64,000 nucleotides of DNA from Pelotomaculum isophthalicicum JI (GCF_029478095.1 NZ_JAKOAV010000018.1:17296-81295), one strand, 5' to 3'; numbered from the stretch's first letter, positions 26,501-37,189 are shown. A program made the numbers and translations. Notes: generated by a model from the sequence alone, not told the origin.

Positions 26501-27071
26501 GCATGAGCGCACCCGGCTTAGCTTCTGTGTGTAATTTCCCGACCCCCGAACGGCAAAAACGATCTATGAAAATTTGATAGACTATACCTTGTTTAAACCA
26601 CTTAGGCACCTCATATTTGGGCTGAAATACCGTAATCTGATAACCTGGAGAATAATCCCCCGTCCACAGCCGGCCGGCACCCCCAGACAGGTCCGCATTA
26701 TTTCCGTACTGATAGGTATTTAATCCATCTGTAATCACAAAGTCATACCAGATTAGACCCGGTGTTTGAGGCGCCAGGTAAACCGTTTCAAAAAAAACCT
26801 GGCCGGGGTTGGCCGATAACGTTAAATTAACATTCATTGGAAACTTTTTCTGGGTCGCCTGCTCCCAGACCCGAAGCAAACACCTGCAGCCGGAAATATT
26901 ATTGACCTGTCCCTCCCGCAGGGACTCGCTGCCTCCCTCCCCCGCGCTGATGGACAGCCTTAGCTTGATGGCCTGCCCGCAGGGAACAGCGCCAAAGGGG
27001 CTTCGGTATTCCGCCAAATGGGAATTATGATAAAAACATAGGCCCTGAGGATTATCGAAAGCCATTGTCAT
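23574..27071 (-). CDS. Fusion of GH13 alpha-amylase/neopullulanase and GH77 amylomaltase
   Basis: This 1165-residue bifunctional enzyme is cytoplasmic (no signal peptide). The first 140 residues resemble a CBM34-type N-domain. The GH13 barrel follows: DGVFSHTG, GWRLDVADE (nucleophile near 374), LIGEVWEDA (acid/base near 403) and NIIGSHDT (near 477). From about residue 685 a full GH77 4-alpha-glucanotransferase begins (GILLHPGCLPSKWGIGDLG) with IRLDHFRAFESFWEV, IIAEDLGVITPEV, YTGTHDNDT and the final NWQWVMP. One chain could thus cut glucans and rearrange the resulting maltodextrins. It ends the minus-strand glycogen operon, six bases after glgA. Confidence 0.9.
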   Translation of the reverse strand: MTMAFDNPQGLCFYHNSHLAEYRSPFGAVPCGQAIKLRLSISAGEGGSESLREGQVNNISGCRCLLRVWEQATQKKFPMNVNLTLSANPGQVFFETVYLAPQTPGLIWYDFVITDGLNTYQYGNNADLSGGAGRLWTGDYSPGYQITVFQPKYEVPKWFKQGIVYQIFIDRFCRSGVGKLHTEAKPGALMHLCWEDTPCYLKDSDGKVERWNFFGGNLQGVISKLDYLEELGVSVIYFNPIFEAASNHRYDTADYYKIDPLIGTQEDFQKLITEAKRRGIRIILDGVFSHTGSDSRYFNRYGHYSGLGAYQSKDSPYYDWYQFDEYPDRYACWWGNDVLPEVREMTPSYRDFIFGGEHSVVRYWMRQGVKGWRLDVADELPDQFIRELRDVMHAVDDDAVLIGEVWEDASNKISYDQQREYFYGGALDAVTNYPFRKILLEFLLGKVDSEAVQRHLLQLYENYPRHNFYSALNIIGSHDTARILTLLGEAPAEEHLAEKAREKYRLPEEQRRLAVARLKLLSLIQFTFPGVPCIYYGDEAGLEGYSDPYNRGTFPWGREDEELLGWYKRLSCLRREYSVLSEGGLQTLVLEPDLYGFVRTLGNESITVIVNRHRTSNKTVALNEKVLGLAPGEPVPGIVLELLTGRLLSQPAGMPATTMSMEIPALEAVVIYCKQAARNTLSNQTLVRSAGILLHPGCLPSKWGIGDLGQEAYAFVDFLAQAGQSLWQVLPLNPVDNHGSPYLSESAFAGYPLLISLEQLKDLGLLAEAELVHVTASMASKEDLLRKAFENFSRLQEKQDYNEFVESEKFWLEDYCLYKALKKKHKGLPWQKWERALAAREKKALTEAGQALAVEIGYQRFLQYVFHRQWQKLKSYANRIGIRIIGDMPIYVAADSCDTWAFRHYFKMDRDGAQLAQAGVPPDCFSSTGQLWGNPLYDWCALRGDDYSWWKERFRRAIKNYDTIRLDHFRAFESFWEVGPNDKTAVSGRWLKGPGKRLFSALEQEFTQLPIIAEDLGVITPEVENLMHIFQFPGMQVLQFTREEPLEREKRKSPCVYYTGTHDNDTLLGWVKSEFDSAGVRMNGTKLSQICKDLIETVYMSDATWVIVPLQDVLGLDSEARINTPGTAGGNWQWVMPPGCLSSELQTWLERLARKHRRNHLGNDQ

Positions 27072-27077
27072 TAACTC

Positions 27078-28517
27078 CTAACTTAGCTGCTCCAGAAGAG
27101 TCGCGTACAGAGCGGTATATTGTTTGGCCGAACGTTCCCAGCTGAAATCACTGTGCATCGCGTTATTAACCAGTGTCTCCCAGCGGTCGTTTTGTTCATG
27201 AAAAACCCCCACCGCCCTTTGAATGGTATCCAGCAGCTCATGTGCGTTGTAGTTGGCAAAACTAAAACCGTTGCCCGTGCCGGTGAACTGGTTGTAAGGG
27301 ATAACGCTGTCTTTCAGCCCGCCTGTTTCCCGCGCAATGGGAATGGCACCGTAGCGCATCGCAATCATCTGAGTAAGACCGCAAGGCTCAAAGCGTGAAG
27401 GCATTAGCACCATGTCTGCCGCCGCATAGATTTTATGCGCCATGACCTCATCATAATAATCCATGAAGGCAATTTTATCTGGATTAAGGCGGGTGTAATA
27501 TTGAAAACTATTTTCATATTGCGCTTCCCCGTCGCCCAATATGACCAGTTGGACATCCATTTCCATAATCTGTGGCATAACATGCAGGAGCAAGTCGAAC
27601 CCTTTTTGCGGCACCAGACGGGAGATCACCCCGAATAGCGGCGCCTCCGGCCTTACCGGGAGGCCCAGGTCTTCCTGCAGCCCGAGCTTATTATTTAACT
27701 TTTGGGCGTAAGACCCGTACTGGGCGTAGATATAGGAATCCTTTCGGGGATTGTATTTCCCGTAATCAATCCCGTTTAAAATGCCGGTCAGGAGGTCTTT
27801 TTTACCAGCTAAGACGCTTTCCATCTGCTCGCCATAGTAAGGGTACAGAATTTCACCAGCATAGGTCGGGCTGACTGTGGTGATCCGATCGGCATAAAGA
27901 ATGCCCGCTTTTAAAAAATTGATTACATCTTTAAAAGAAAACCGTTGGTAACACATGCCCCCCTCCGGTAAGCCAAGCACATCAAAATATACCTGCCAGG
28001 GGTAAATACCCTGATACTTTAGATTATGAATAGTGAGGAGCGTGCGCATATTGAAAAACAGCGGATCCGAAAAATAAAATTCTTTTAACATAACCGGGAT
28101 CAGCGCGGTATGCCAGTCATTGCAGTGAATAATATCCGGCTTGTAATCGCTGAACCGGCAGATGCTTTCCAATACTGCCCGGCAAAAAAAACTAAACCTT
28201 TCCGCGTCGTCGTATTCCCCATAGACATGAGACCGCTTGAAATAATATTCGTTGTCGATTAAATAATAGTGCACATCCTGATAAACCAGCTCCTGCAGCC
28301 CGCAATACTGCCGGCGCCAGCCCAACGGGACCTCGAAACTAGTCAGGAATGCCGCCTTTTCCGTTAACTCCGGAGTGATTTGACTGTACTTAGGGATGAT
28401 CACCCTGACCTCTATCCCACTTTTATTAAGCGCGAGAGGAAAAGAACCCCCCACCTCCCCTAAGCCGCCTGTTTTGATAAAAGGATCTGCTTCCGAAATC
28501 ACATAGAGGATTCTCAT
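27078..28517 (-). CDS. glgA: Glycogen synthase GlgA
   Basis: This 479-residue GT5 enzyme adds ADP-glucose to growing alpha-1,4-glucan. The N-terminal substrate loop KTGGLGEVGGSFPLAL, HCNDWHTALIP and the C-terminal PSRFEPCGLTQMIAMRYGAIPIARETGGLKD motif are present. Length is typical. It lies between glgD and the amylase fusion on the minus strand and acts on the product of GlgC/GlgD. Confidence 0.95.
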   Translation of the reverse strand: MRILYVISEADPFIKTGGLGEVGGSFPLALNKSGIEVRVIIPKYSQITPELTEKAAFLTSFEVPLGWRRQYCGLQELVYQDVHYYLIDNEYYFKRSHVYGEYDDAERFSFFCRAVLESICRFSDYKPDIIHCNDWHTALIPVMLKEFYFSDPLFFNMRTLLTIHNLKYQGIYPWQVYFDVLGLPEGGMCYQRFSFKDVINFLKAGILYADRITTVSPTYAGEILYPYYGEQMESVLAGKKDLLTGILNGIDYGKYNPRKDSYIYAQYGSYAQKLNNKLGLQEDLGLPVRPEAPLFGVISRLVPQKGFDLLLHVMPQIMEMDVQLVILGDGEAQYENSFQYYTRLNPDKIAFMDYYDEVMAHKIYAAADMVLMPSRFEPCGLTQMIAMRYGAIPIARETGGLKDSVIPYNQFTGTGNGFSFANYNAHELLDTIQRAVGVFHEQNDRWETLVNNAMHSDFSWERSAKQYTALYATLLEQLS

Positions 28518-28532
28518 CCACCATCACTTCCT

Positions 28533-29657
28533 TTAAATCACAGCTCTTTTATTGATTACAACCGGGGTATTCCCCTGCCCTTTAAGAATGGTCCCCTCAT
28601 GGATGACTACATAGTTGTCCAGGATCACATTTTCCAAAATTACATTTTTGTCGATATTACATCTCCTCATAATAATGCTGTTTTTGATGTGGGTATCTCC
28701 GGCAACCTGGACGTTACGGGAGACAATGCAGTTTTCCAGAGCCCCCTGAATATTGCAGCCGCTGGCGACCAGTGAATTCCTAATCAAAGCGCTGTCTGAG
28801 TAATGAGTCGGCGGGTTATCTCTGCTTTTGGTATGCACCCGGTTGACGCCCCAAAACAACTCATTGCGCACATCATAATTGAGCAAATCCATATTGCTCT
28901 TAAAAAAATCGTTTATAGATTCAATCCTTGCAAAATAACCTTTAAAAGGAAATCCGAAAATGCTCAGCATTCTCTTATTCTCAAAGATAGCTTCCAGCAG
29001 GTCGGCATCCTCAACCGCTTCATAGCCTTGGATGACTTCCATGAGCAGCGTCCTGTTGATCACAACCATATCAATAAAGAACGGGAGTTCCATATATGCC
29101 CCGGCTGTTTCCTCACCGGTCATTAAACCGCCAACCTGACCCTCCGGTGACATTTTCAGAATGGTGCCCTTTAACGTCTGCCATTCTTCTTTTTTAATTG
29201 CTTTATAAATTAAGGTCACATCGGCATGATTCTGTTCATGAAAAGCAATGGCTTCATTGAAATCAATATTAAATATTTGATTACAACCGCAAAGGAGCAC
29301 ATATTCTGAAAGATCATTTTCCAGGTATTCGAAGTTTTTCGCGATGTCTTTCAATAGAAATACTTTATCCCACACGGCAAGCCCCCAGTTAACCCCCGGC
29401 AGAATGAACAGCCCGCCCGATTTGCGATCGAGCTGCCATTCTTTGCCTGAACCCAGCTCATCCAATATAGGCCGGTAGTTGGAGGGGGTAATAATTCCAA
29501 CCGTGCGCAGGCCTGAATTAACCATACTCGACAGGGCAAAGTCTAAAAGCCTGTATCTGCCGCCAAAAGGAACGGCGGCAAGCGGCCGTTGTCTATCTAT
29601 ACCTTGCAGATAATCGGAACGGCGGTTGCCGGAAATAATGCCGATAGTTCTGCTCAT
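28533..29657 (-). CDS. glgD: Glucose-1-phosphate adenylyltransferase subunit GlgD
   Basis: This 374-residue protein of the ADP-glucose pyrophosphorylase family is the non-catalytic or regulatory subunit of the GlgCD complex. The N-terminal loop reads MSRTIGIISGNRRSDYLQG instead of the GlgC-type GGxGxRL loop, as usual for GlgD. The middle keeps PFGGRYRLLDFALSSMVNSGL, and the C-terminal left-handed beta-helix repeats are present (IKNSIIMRRCNIDKNVILENV). glgC lies just upstream, as in Bacillus and Clostridia. Confidence 0.92.
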   Translation of the reverse strand: MSRTIGIISGNRRSDYLQGIDRQRPLAAVPFGGRYRLLDFALSSMVNSGLRTVGIITPSNYRPILDELGSGKEWQLDRKSGGLFILPGVNWGLAVWDKVFLLKDIAKNFEYLENDLSEYVLLCGCNQIFNIDFNEAIAFHEQNHADVTLIYKAIKKEEWQTLKGTILKMSPEGQVGGLMTGEETAGAYMELPFFIDMVVINRTLLMEVIQGYEAVEDADLLEAIFENKRMLSIFGFPFKGYFARIESINDFFKSNMDLLNYDVRNELFWGVNRVHTKSRDNPPTHYSDSALIRNSLVASGCNIQGALENCIVSRNVQVAGDTHIKNSIIMRRCNIDKNVILENVILDNYVVIHEGTILKGQGNTPVVINKRAVI

Positions 29658-29697
29658 GCTAACCCGTCCTCTCTCAACTTGTTGTCTGTAACCAGTG

Positions 29698-30882
29698 CTA
29701 GATATTCTCCCCGGCTCTTATTAAAGCGCCGTCATGTATGGTGAGATTATCCTCGACGCAGGTGATTAGTGACTTGGTATGATCGTCACCTGTACTTAGC
29801 CCCAGGGAACAATTTGCCTTGATCTCAACGTTTTCACCGATAATCGCTTTTCGGATCCGCGATTTATTGCCGATCCTGGTATTGCACAGGATAATGGAAT
29901 CCTCCACACACACACCTTCACCGATATATACACCGGGCGCAAGAATGGAATTCATGACTTCACCCAGCACCGTACAGCCGTTGCAGATTAAGCTATTGCT
30001 AATTCTGGCGTCCGGACCGACGTAGTGGGGGGGTAGGATTTCTTCATTGGAAAAGATTTTAAAACCTGGGCTGAAGATATTCAGCGGTGGCTCAGGCAGC
30101 AGCAATTCCATGCTCGCCTGGTAATAGCTCTGCACAGTGCCAACATCCACCCAGTAATCTTTAAACCTGTAAACGAATAATTTCTTGCCCTGTTCCAAAA
30201 GCAACGGCAATACATTTTTCCCGAAGTCATTAGCTGAAACCGGGTTTTCCTGATCTTCGAGCAAGGCTTTTTTTAAGACCGGCCAGGTAAACACATAAAC
30301 GCCCATGGAAGCCAGATTGCTGTCAGGCTGCGCCGGTTTTTCAGTAAACCGGATGATCCTGTCCGCGGCATCCGGCGTGATAATGCCAAAACGAGACGCT
30401 TCCTCCCAGGCCACCTCAATGGCAGAGACGGTAACATCAGCGCCTGTGTTTTTGTGCTGCCTGATTAACAGCTCATAATTCATCTTGTAGATGTGATCGC
30501 CGGAAATAATAAGCACATATTTGGGATTATAGAAATTGATAAAATCTATATTATGGTAAATCGCATCGGCCGTTCCCTTGTACCAGCTGCCGCCGCCTTC
30601 ACCCACAAACGGCGGCAAGATATGCACGCCGCCGCCAAATTTGTCATCCAGGTCCCAGGCCCCCCCGCTCCCGATATAGGAATGGAGCGCATAGGGCTTA
30701 TACTGCGTGAGGACGCCTACCGTATCAATGTTGGAATTGGCGCAGTTACTTAAACTAAAGTCAATAACTCTGTACTTGCCCCCAAAGGAAAGCGCAGGTT
30801 TGGCAACTCTTCTTGTCAGGTATCCCAACCTGCTGCCTTGACCGCCCGCCAAAAGCATGGCTATGCATTCTCTCTGACGCAT
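29698..30882 (-). CDS. glgC: Glucose-1-phosphate adenylyltransferase GlgC (copy 1)
   Basis: This 394-residue catalytic subunit makes ADP-glucose from glucose-1-phosphate and ATP. The nucleotide loop [41 protein letters not shown] and FTEKP are present, and the C-terminal part is the expected beta-helix. It is encoded between glgP and glgD. A closely similar second copy lies at 36014-37189. Confidence 0.95.
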   Translation of the reverse strand: MRQRECIAMLLAGGQGSRLGYLTRRVAKPALSFGGKYRVIDFSLSNCANSNIDTVGVLTQYKPYALHSYIGSGGAWDLDDKFGGGVHILPPFVGEGGGSWYKGTADAIYHNIDFINFYNPKYVLIISGDHIYKMNYELLIRQHKNTGADVTVSAIEVAWEEASRFGIITPDAADRIIRFTEKPAQPDSNLASMGVYVFTWPVLKKALLEDQENPVSANDFGKNVLPLLLEQGKKLFVYRFKDYWVDVGTVQSYYQASMELLLPEPPLNIFSPGFKIFSNEEILPPHYVGPDARISNSLICNGCTVLGEVMNSILAPGVYIGEGVCVEDSIILCNTRIGNKSRIRKAIIGENVEIKANCSLGLSTGDDHTKSLITCVEDNLTIHDGALIRAGENI

Positions 30883-30944
30883 TATTGACCCCTCCTTTGC
30901 TTGCTTTGTACGCTCCTGCCGCCTGCTAGTACTGTAGGCCCAAC

Positions 30945-33359
30945 TTAAACCTGCCAGATCGCCCCGGCGTATTCCCTGATTGCTCTGTCGCTGGAGAAGA
31001 TGCCTGATTGGGCAATGTTGGCGAGAGCCTTTTTATGCCATATTTGCTCGTCCAGATAGATCCCGGTTATCTGCGCGGCAGTCTCGACATAAGAGTTGAA
31101 ATCCTTTAGGATAAAAAACTCATCGTTATGCGTCAGCAAGGAATCATAAAGGACTCTGAATTCATTGCCGCAATCCTTGAAAAAGTTATTGATTAACTGG
31201 TCAACCACTCTTTTCAGTCTTGGATTGGCCTGGTACTCCTCCCAGGAGTTATAGGCGCCGCGGTTCTGATAATCAATCACTTGTTCTGCCTTGAGGCCGA
31301 ATATGAAAATGTTTTCTTTTCCAACCGCGTCCCTGATTTCCACGGTAGCGCCATCCAGCGTGCCGAGCGTGATCGCGCCGTTCATCATAAATTTCATATT
31401 CCCCGTACCGGAAGCCTCCTTGCTGGCGGTGGATATTTGTTCACTAATATCGGCTACAGGGTAAATTTTTTCAGCTAAGGTCACATTGAAATTCTCCAGA
31501 AAAACGACTTTAATGAGCTGATTCACCTCTGGATCGTTGTTAATCTTTTGCGCCAGGGTATTAATGAGCTTGATCACCGTTTTGGCATAGTAGTAACCGG
31601 GAGCCGCCTTTCCCGCAAACACAAAGGTCTGGGGAAACATGGCGAGCCGCGGCTGTTCCTTCAGGCGATTGTACAGATCCATAATTTTTAGGACATTTAA
31701 TAACTGGCGTTTATAGGCGTGGAACCTTTTCACCTGAATATCAAAAATAGAAGACGGGTCGAGTTCCAAACCGAATTTCGCCTTGACAGCCCCGGCAAAA
31801 TTAATTTTATTTTGTTTCTTAGCTTTGCTTAAGTAATGTAAAAAAACAGCGTCATTCTGCAGTTCAAGCAATTTATGCAATTCTCCCGGGTCTTCAATCC
31901 ATTTGGGACCGATTGCCTCGGTAATAAATCCGGCTAAGGACGGATTGGCATGCAATAAAAAGCGCCTGTGGCTGACTCCGTTCGTTTTGTTGTTGAATTT
32001 ATCCGGATAAATAACATTAAACCCCTGAAAAACCTGGCTCTTAACGATTTCAGTGTGCAGTTTGGCCACCCCGTTCACGGAATGACAGCCGATCACAGCC
32101 AGGTTCGCCATATGCACATACCCGTCCCGCAATATGATGGTGTTATCCTTTAGTTTCTGTTCGCCCGGGTATTTGGACACGAGCATCTCCTCAAACCTGC
32201 GGTTGATTTCTTCAATTATCAGATAGATCCGCGGCAGGGTGCATTTCATTAAATCAATAGGCCACTTCTCCAGGGCTTCAGGCAAGAGGGTATGATTCGT
32301 ATAGGACAGGGTATTAACTGTAATGTTCCAGGCGTCGTCCCAGGCCAAACCTTCCTCGTCCATTAAAAGCCGCATGAGTTCCGGAACGCACATAGCCGGG
32401 TGAGTATCATTGATATGCACCGATACTTTCTGACTAAAGCATTCGATCGGTCCCCCTTGCTTCTTGTAGCGTCTGACGATAGCGCCCAGCCCGGCCGCCA
32501 CAAAAAAGTATTCTTGTTTAAGCCGCAGCTCCTGCCCGGCCAGAGTGGTGTCCTGGGGATATAGAATATAGGAAATAGCCTCTATTTCCGATTTATTGCT
32601 GAGAGCTTTGGCAAACTCCCCCTGGTTAAAGGAAGCTAAATCAAACTCCTCGTTCACTGCTTCCGCGCCCCAAAGCCGGAGCGTATTGACGTTTGGACTG
32701 TTGCCGTAAGCAACGATTGGGATATCATACGGCACCGCCAGGACAGGCTCATAATTTTCATGATGAAAAATCATACGGTCGCGGTCATACTCGACTCTGA
32801 GGTGTCCCTTGAACTTAACGATAACCGCTTTGTCAGGTTTGCGAATCTCCCAGGGATACCCGTTTTTAAGCCAATGATCAGGCACCTCCACCTGAAAGCC
32901 CTGCTCAATCTTCTGTTCAAACAAACCGTATTTATAGCGGATCCCATTACCATGACCAGGGATCTGCAAATATGCCATCGAATCAAGAAAACAGGCCGCC
33001 AGTCGTCCCAAGCCGCCATTGCCCAGCCCGGCATCTCTCTCCTCATCAATCAGGTCCTGCAGGTTAATGCCCAGCTCCCCCAGCCCTTCTGTCACAATTT
33101 CCGTAAGCCCCAGATTCATCAGGTAATAGGCGAGGAGTTTGCCAATCAGAAACTCCATTGAGAAATAATAAACCTGCTTACGTTCGTATTTATACTGTTT
33201 ATTAGTCCTCGCCCAACCAACATTGAGTCTATCCTTCAATAGATACACCAGGGTCTTATAGAAATCCCAGGCGGTGCCTTCCTCCATGCCTTTACCGATA
33301 ACTGCTGAAAATTTTTGGATATATGCTTCTCTAAATTCACCTGCGTTTACAAATAACAA
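30945..33359 (-). CDS. glgP: Glycogen phosphorylase GlgP
   Basis: This 804-residue GT35 enzyme releases glucose-1-phosphate from glycogen. The pyridoxal-phosphate lysine region [28 protein letters not shown] is intact, as are the N-terminal EFLIGKLL and [19 protein letters not shown] motifs. Its place between the branching enzyme and synthesis genes shows that storage and use of glycogen are encoded together. Confidence 0.95.
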   Translation of the reverse strand: MLFVNAGEFREAYIQKFSAVIGKGMEEGTAWDFYKTLVYLLKDRLNVGWARTNKQYKYERKQVYYFSMEFLIGKLLAYYLMNLGLTEIVTEGLGELGINLQDLIDEERDAGLGNGGLGRLAACFLDSMAYLQIPGHGNGIRYKYGLFEQKIEQGFQVEVPDHWLKNGYPWEIRKPDKAVIVKFKGHLRVEYDRDRMIFHHENYEPVLAVPYDIPIVAYGNSPNVNTLRLWGAEAVNEEFDLASFNQGEFAKALSNKSEIEAISYILYPQDTTLAGQELRLKQEYFFVAAGLGAIVRRYKKQGGPIECFSQKVSVHINDTHPAMCVPELMRLLMDEEGLAWDDAWNITVNTLSYTNHTLLPEALEKWPIDLMKCTLPRIYLIIEEINRRFEEMLVSKYPGEQKLKDNTIILRDGYVHMANLAVIGCHSVNGVAKLHTEIVKSQVFQGFNVIYPDKFNNKTNGVSHRRFLLHANPSLAGFITEAIGPKWIEDPGELHKLLELQNDAVFLHYLSKAKKQNKINFAGAVKAKFGLELDPSSIFDIQVKRFHAYKRQLLNVLKIMDLYNRLKEQPRLAMFPQTFVFAGKAAPGYYYAKTVIKLINTLAQKINNDPEVNQLIKVVFLENFNVTLAEKIYPVADISEQISTASKEASGTGNMKFMMNGAITLGTLDGATVEIRDAVGKENIFIFGLKAEQVIDYQNRGAYNSWEEYQANPRLKRVVDQLINNFFKDCGNEFRVLYDSLLTHNDEFFILKDFNSYVETAAQITGIYLDEQIWHKKALANIAQSGIFSSDRAIREYAGAIWQV

Positions 33360-33397
33360 TGTTGCGCCTCCTTATGGCCGGTAAACTGATATACTAC

Positions 33398-35317
33398 TCA
33401 ACCAGTTAGTGATATCGTATCGGCTTTTCCAACTTCCGTAAGTTTTAAAATTAAGCCTCCCAAGGGGGGCATCTGTAACACTACAGAATAATTGCAGTTA
33501 TGCCAGGGAACTTCCTCTGCCGGCAAGGTTTCTTGCTCCATGAAACCCGAACCCCCATATTTTGCGGCATCCGTATTAAGAACGACTGTATAAATGCCTG
33601 GCTCAGGCACCCCGATGCGAAATACCGGATAGGCTTGCGTTAAAAGATTTATAGCAACCACAACAAACTCGTTAGATCCGGCTGTCCTTCTCTGAAACAC
33701 GAAGACGGACTGGGCACTGTTATCGGCGTCTATCCACTCAAACCCTTGCCAGCAGTGATCTTCTTCCCAGAGACTTTTCTCCCTGAGATAGAGTTTGTTC
33801 ACCTCCATAACATAGTCAGAGAACATTTTATGCATATCGTAATCTTTTAAAAACCAATCCAGCTGGGCATCTTGTTTCCACTCGATAAACTGAGCGAATT
33901 CCCCGCCCATAAACAAAAGCTTCTTGCCTGGATGGCAAATAAGATATAAATAGAGCGTCCGCAGTCCGGCAAATTTCTGCCAGTAGTCGCCCGGCATCCT
34001 ATCAACTAGAGATTTCTTTCCATGCACCACCTCATCATGTGAAAATGGCAGGATGAAGTCTTCGGAAAAAGAATAAAGCAAGGAAAAAGTCAAGAGGTTG
34101 TGATTGTACCGGCGTTGCTCGAAGCCGAGGCTAAAATATTTCAAAGTATCATTCATCCAGCCCATATTCCATTTATAGCTGAAGCCCAAACCCCCATCGT
34201 AGGGAGGTCTGGTTACAAACGGCCAGGTTGACGCCTCCTCGGCAACCATGATGGCGTCCGGAAAATACTTGTATACCTGTTCATTGAGCTTACGAAGGAA
34301 TTTAACCGCCGCCAAATTCTCGCGTCCACCGTATTCATTGGGAAGCCAGTCACCATTCTCCGTGCCGAAGTCCAAATAAAGCATACTGGAGACTCCATCC
34401 ACTCTCAGACCGTCGATATGGTATATATCAAACCAAAATAGCGCATTGGAAATCAAAAAGCTCCAAATCTCTGTTTTTTTAAAATTAAAACGGTAAGTAC
34501 CCCATTGGGCATGACTCCCTGCCTCATATAAGGGAGTGCCGTCAAATTGACCTAAACCGTGAGCATCCCGGCAAAAGTGGCCCGGCACCCAGTCCAAGAT
34601 AACGCCGATTCCTGCCTGATGGCTACAATCAATCAGATACATTAAATCATGTGGATTGCCGTAACGGCTTGTAGCTGCAAAAAAACCGGTAACCTGGTAT
34701 CCCCATGATCCGTCAAAAGGGTGTTCAGCAACAGGCAATAGTTCCAGATGAGTAAACCCCTTCTCTTTAACGTAAGGGATCAAACGGTCTGCGATTTCCC
34801 GGTAGTTTAGAAAGTCATTATTCTCCCGCTTTTGCCAGGTACCCAGATGCACTTCGTATATAAGCATCGGTTCTTTTTTGTGCTGTTTATGCCGGCGGGA
34901 AACAAGCCAGGCCTCATCCTGCCAGATATATCCTACCAAGGGGAAAATTCTGGATGCGGTATGCGGCCTGAGTTCGGCGTAGACAGCAAAGGGATCCGCT
35001 TTATAAATTATTTGACCCTCTTTGGTTTCAATACAATACTTATAGCGTTCGCCACTTTTTAAACTCTTGATAAAATTGACCCAAATTCCACTGTCCAGGT
35101 AATTTTCCATCGGATGGGCTGCTGTCCGCCAGGCATTGAAATCCCCCACCACAGACACCTTGCGGGCATTGGGCGCCCAAACGGCAAAACTCACTCCTTC
35201 TATATCTAGTGAACTCACCGGCTGAGCTCCAAAATGCAAGTAGCTCTGAAACAGCTCTCCTTGGTTGAATAAGTATATATCCCGTTGCGTAATGGTTTTC
35301 AATCTGTTAACTTTCAT
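33398..35317 (-). CDS. glgB: 1,4-alpha-glucan branching enzyme GlgB
   Basis: This 639-residue GH13 branching enzyme has an N-terminal CBM48 domain (GVSFAVWAPNARKVSVVGDFNAW) and catalytic motifs DWVPGHF, GLRVDGVSSMLYLDFG (nucleophile), MVAEEAS (acid/base) and FSHDEVVHGKKSL. It makes alpha-1,6 branches on the product of GlgA. It is the first intact gene after the gap that follows the glgD2 remnant. The gap 35318-35586 is AT-rich and holds only the terminator listed below. Confidence 0.95.
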   Translation of the reverse strand: MKVNRLKTITQRDIYLFNQGELFQSYLHFGAQPVSSLDIEGVSFAVWAPNARKVSVVGDFNAWRTAAHPMENYLDSGIWVNFIKSLKSGERYKYCIETKEGQIIYKADPFAVYAELRPHTASRIFPLVGYIWQDEAWLVSRRHKQHKKEPMLIYEVHLGTWQKRENNDFLNYREIADRLIPYVKEKGFTHLELLPVAEHPFDGSWGYQVTGFFAATSRYGNPHDLMYLIDCSHQAGIGVILDWVPGHFCRDAHGLGQFDGTPLYEAGSHAQWGTYRFNFKKTEIWSFLISNALFWFDIYHIDGLRVDGVSSMLYLDFGTENGDWLPNEYGGRENLAAVKFLRKLNEQVYKYFPDAIMVAEEASTWPFVTRPPYDGGLGFSYKWNMGWMNDTLKYFSLGFEQRRYNHNLLTFSLLYSFSEDFILPFSHDEVVHGKKSLVDRMPGDYWQKFAGLRTLYLYLICHPGKKLLFMGGEFAQFIEWKQDAQLDWFLKDYDMHKMFSDYVMEVNKLYLREKSLWEEDHCWQGFEWIDADNSAQSVFVFQRRTAGSNEFVVVAINLLTQAYPVFRIGVPEPGIYTVVLNTDAAKYGGSGFMEQETLPAEEVPWHNCNYSVVLQMPPLGGLILKLTEVGKADTISLTG

Positions 35318-35501
35318 TATAGAATCCTTTATATGGATTTGCCAATATTTGTTTTTTAACTAATCATTTTAAACAATCCCTGATAATAATCTAATCTTGA
35401 TCCGCCTGCTTAATCAAGATAAATTTTCAAAATTAACTTTATTATACCGTTTATTGAGTTGTTAGATCGTCAAATATAAAAAAGTTGTGTCTATGATAAA
35501 T

Positions 35502-35536
35502 AACCCGCATCCCTTGAATATCCGGGTATGCGGGTT
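35502..35536 (-). terminator. Terminator after the glgC2-glgD2 remnant
   Basis: On the minus strand AACCCGCAT (35536-35528) pairs with ATGCGGGTT (35510-35502) and ATTTAT follows, about 50 bases past the remnant's stop. It separates the second glgCD transcript from glgB. Confidence 0.55.
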
Positions 35537-35586
35537 TCATGGAGGATTTCCACCAGAACCTTCATGCTCTCTTTTCTTCCTTTTGA

Positions 35587-35955
35587 CTAAATCACCCTGC
35601 TTTTATTGATAAACAAAGGATGTCCTTGTTTCCCTTTAATTACGTTTCTAGGGTGAATTATGGCATACTTATCAACAACAACGTTTTCTAATACAACTCC
35701 TCTACCGATCACACAATGCTCAATTAGGATAGAGTTAGTAATGCTTGAGCCGGCTTCGACCTTAACGCCATGAAAAATAATGCTTCCTGATACACTTCCC
35801 TGAATGTTACAATCACTTGCTATCAAAGAATAACTAATCATACTATATGGGCGTACTTTGTCGGCGGATTGTCTTCGATTCCGGTAAGAACAGTCAATCC
35901 CTCCAAGCCATTTAAATGATAATTACAGAAGATAATTCCGATTGCTTTGCTCATA
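35587..35955 (-). pseudogene. glgD: Remnant of a second glgD gene
   Basis: The start (MSKAIGIIFCN, at 35955) matches the GlgD N-terminus and soon runs into GIEDNPPTKYAHIV and a stop. The adjoining frame then continues SYSLIASDCNIQGSVSGSIIFHGVKVEAGSSITNSILIEHCVIGRG to the normal GlgD end. Against the intact GlgD at 28533-29657, about 250 middle residues are deleted and the frame is shifted. Only the last 84 residues are in one open frame. It follows glgC2 directly, so an ancestral second glgCD pair has decayed. Confidence 0.85.
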
Positions 35956-36013
35956 CCTGCTCTTCTCCATTTCTTTAGCCTACGTTGCAACAAAAATATA
36001 GAATTTCTTTTTC

Positions 36014-37189
36014 TTAAGCCAAAGCTTGAAAGTCTTCCGTAATAATCCCGCTACGTTCAACAACCGTAATTTCTGCTTGTCTCGTATTTACTCCTTTTTT
36101 TATGCTGCTAATGAAGCTAAAGGCAGAAATACTAGTATGTTCTCCAATGATCGCCTTATAAACCCTAGAGTCGTTCATTATCTTAGAGTTCGGGAGCAAG
36201 ATGGAATCTTCCACCCTACATCTTTCGCCCACATATACCCCCGATGCAACGATTGAATTTTTGATTTCTCCTAGAATTTTGCAACCGTTGCCGATCAGAC
36301 AATTGTTAACCCGGGCCTTTGGGCCAATATAGTGCGGTGGCAATATCTCATCGTTGGAAAAAATTCTAATATCAGATTCAAAGATATCAAAACTCGGTTT
36401 TTCTTTCAGTAATTCCATATTAGCATCATAGTAACTTTCAATGGTTCCGACATCTTTCCAATAGCCTTGGAAGCCGTATGCAAACAGCCTTTTCTCTTTA
36501 TTTAGCAGCATTGGGAGAACATTTTGCCCAAAATCATTGTTCGAATCGGGATTCTCCTCATCTTCAATCAGGGCTCTTTTCAACACCGGCCAGTTAAATA
36601 TATAGATTCCCATCGAAGCCAGATTGGAATCGGACTCTTTAGGTTTCTCCGTAAACTTGAAGATTCGACCCTGTTTATCCGCCGTGACAATTCCAAAGCG
36701 CGAGACCTCTTCGCTGGGCACCTCCAAAACCGAGACGGTTACATCGGCATTTTGCTCTTTGTGATAAGTCAGCATGGCTTCATAGTTCATTTTATAAACA
36801 TGATCTCCGGAGATGATCAGAACATATTCCGGATTATAAAAATTAATAAAGTCAATATTCTGGTAGATTGCATTGGCAGTTCCTTTATACCAACTTCCAC
36901 CGGATTCTCTCACAAACGGAGGAAGGATATGCACCCCGCCGTGCGAATTATTATCTAAGTCCCAGGCTAAACCGGTACCAATATAGGAATTGAGCAGGAA
37001 ATGCTTGTATTGGGTCAAGACTCCAACCGTATCAATATTGGAATTGACACAATTACTTAAGCTAAAGTCGATGATTCGGTATTTTGCTCCAAATGATAAG
37101 GCTGGTTTGGGAATATTACGGGTTAAACACCCCAAGCGACTTCCCTGTCCGCCGGCTAATAACATGGCAATAACTTCTTTTTTGTACAT
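36014..37189 (-). CDS. glgC: Glucose-1-phosphate adenylyltransferase GlgC (copy 2)
   Basis: This 391-residue full-length paralogue of the first GlgC shows the same loop ([16 protein letters not shown]), [25 protein letters not shown] and beta-helix. The C-terminal tail differs ([26 protein letters not shown]). All catalytic segments are kept, so it is probably active, although its own GlgD partner gene is broken; it might pair with the intact GlgD. The AT-rich gap 37190-37649 upstream should hold its promoter, but I see no clear element there. Confidence 0.92.
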   Translation of the reverse strand: MYKKEVIAMLLAGGQGSRLGCLTRNIPKPALSFGAKYRIIDFSLSNCVNSNIDTVGVLTQYKHFLLNSYIGTGLAWDLDNNSHGGVHILPPFVRESGGSWYKGTANAIYQNIDFINFYNPEYVLIISGDHVYKMNYEAMLTYHKEQNADVTVSVLEVPSEEVSRFGIVTADKQGRIFKFTEKPKESDSNLASMGIYIFNWPVLKRALIEDEENPDSNNDFGQNVLPMLLNKEKRLFAYGFQGYWKDVGTIESYYDANMELLKEKPSFDIFESDIRIFSNDEILPPHYIGPKARVNNCLIGNGCKILGEIKNSIVASGVYVGERCRVEDSILLPNSKIMNDSRVYKAIIGEHTSISAFSFISSIKKGVNTRQAEITVVERSGIITEDFQALA

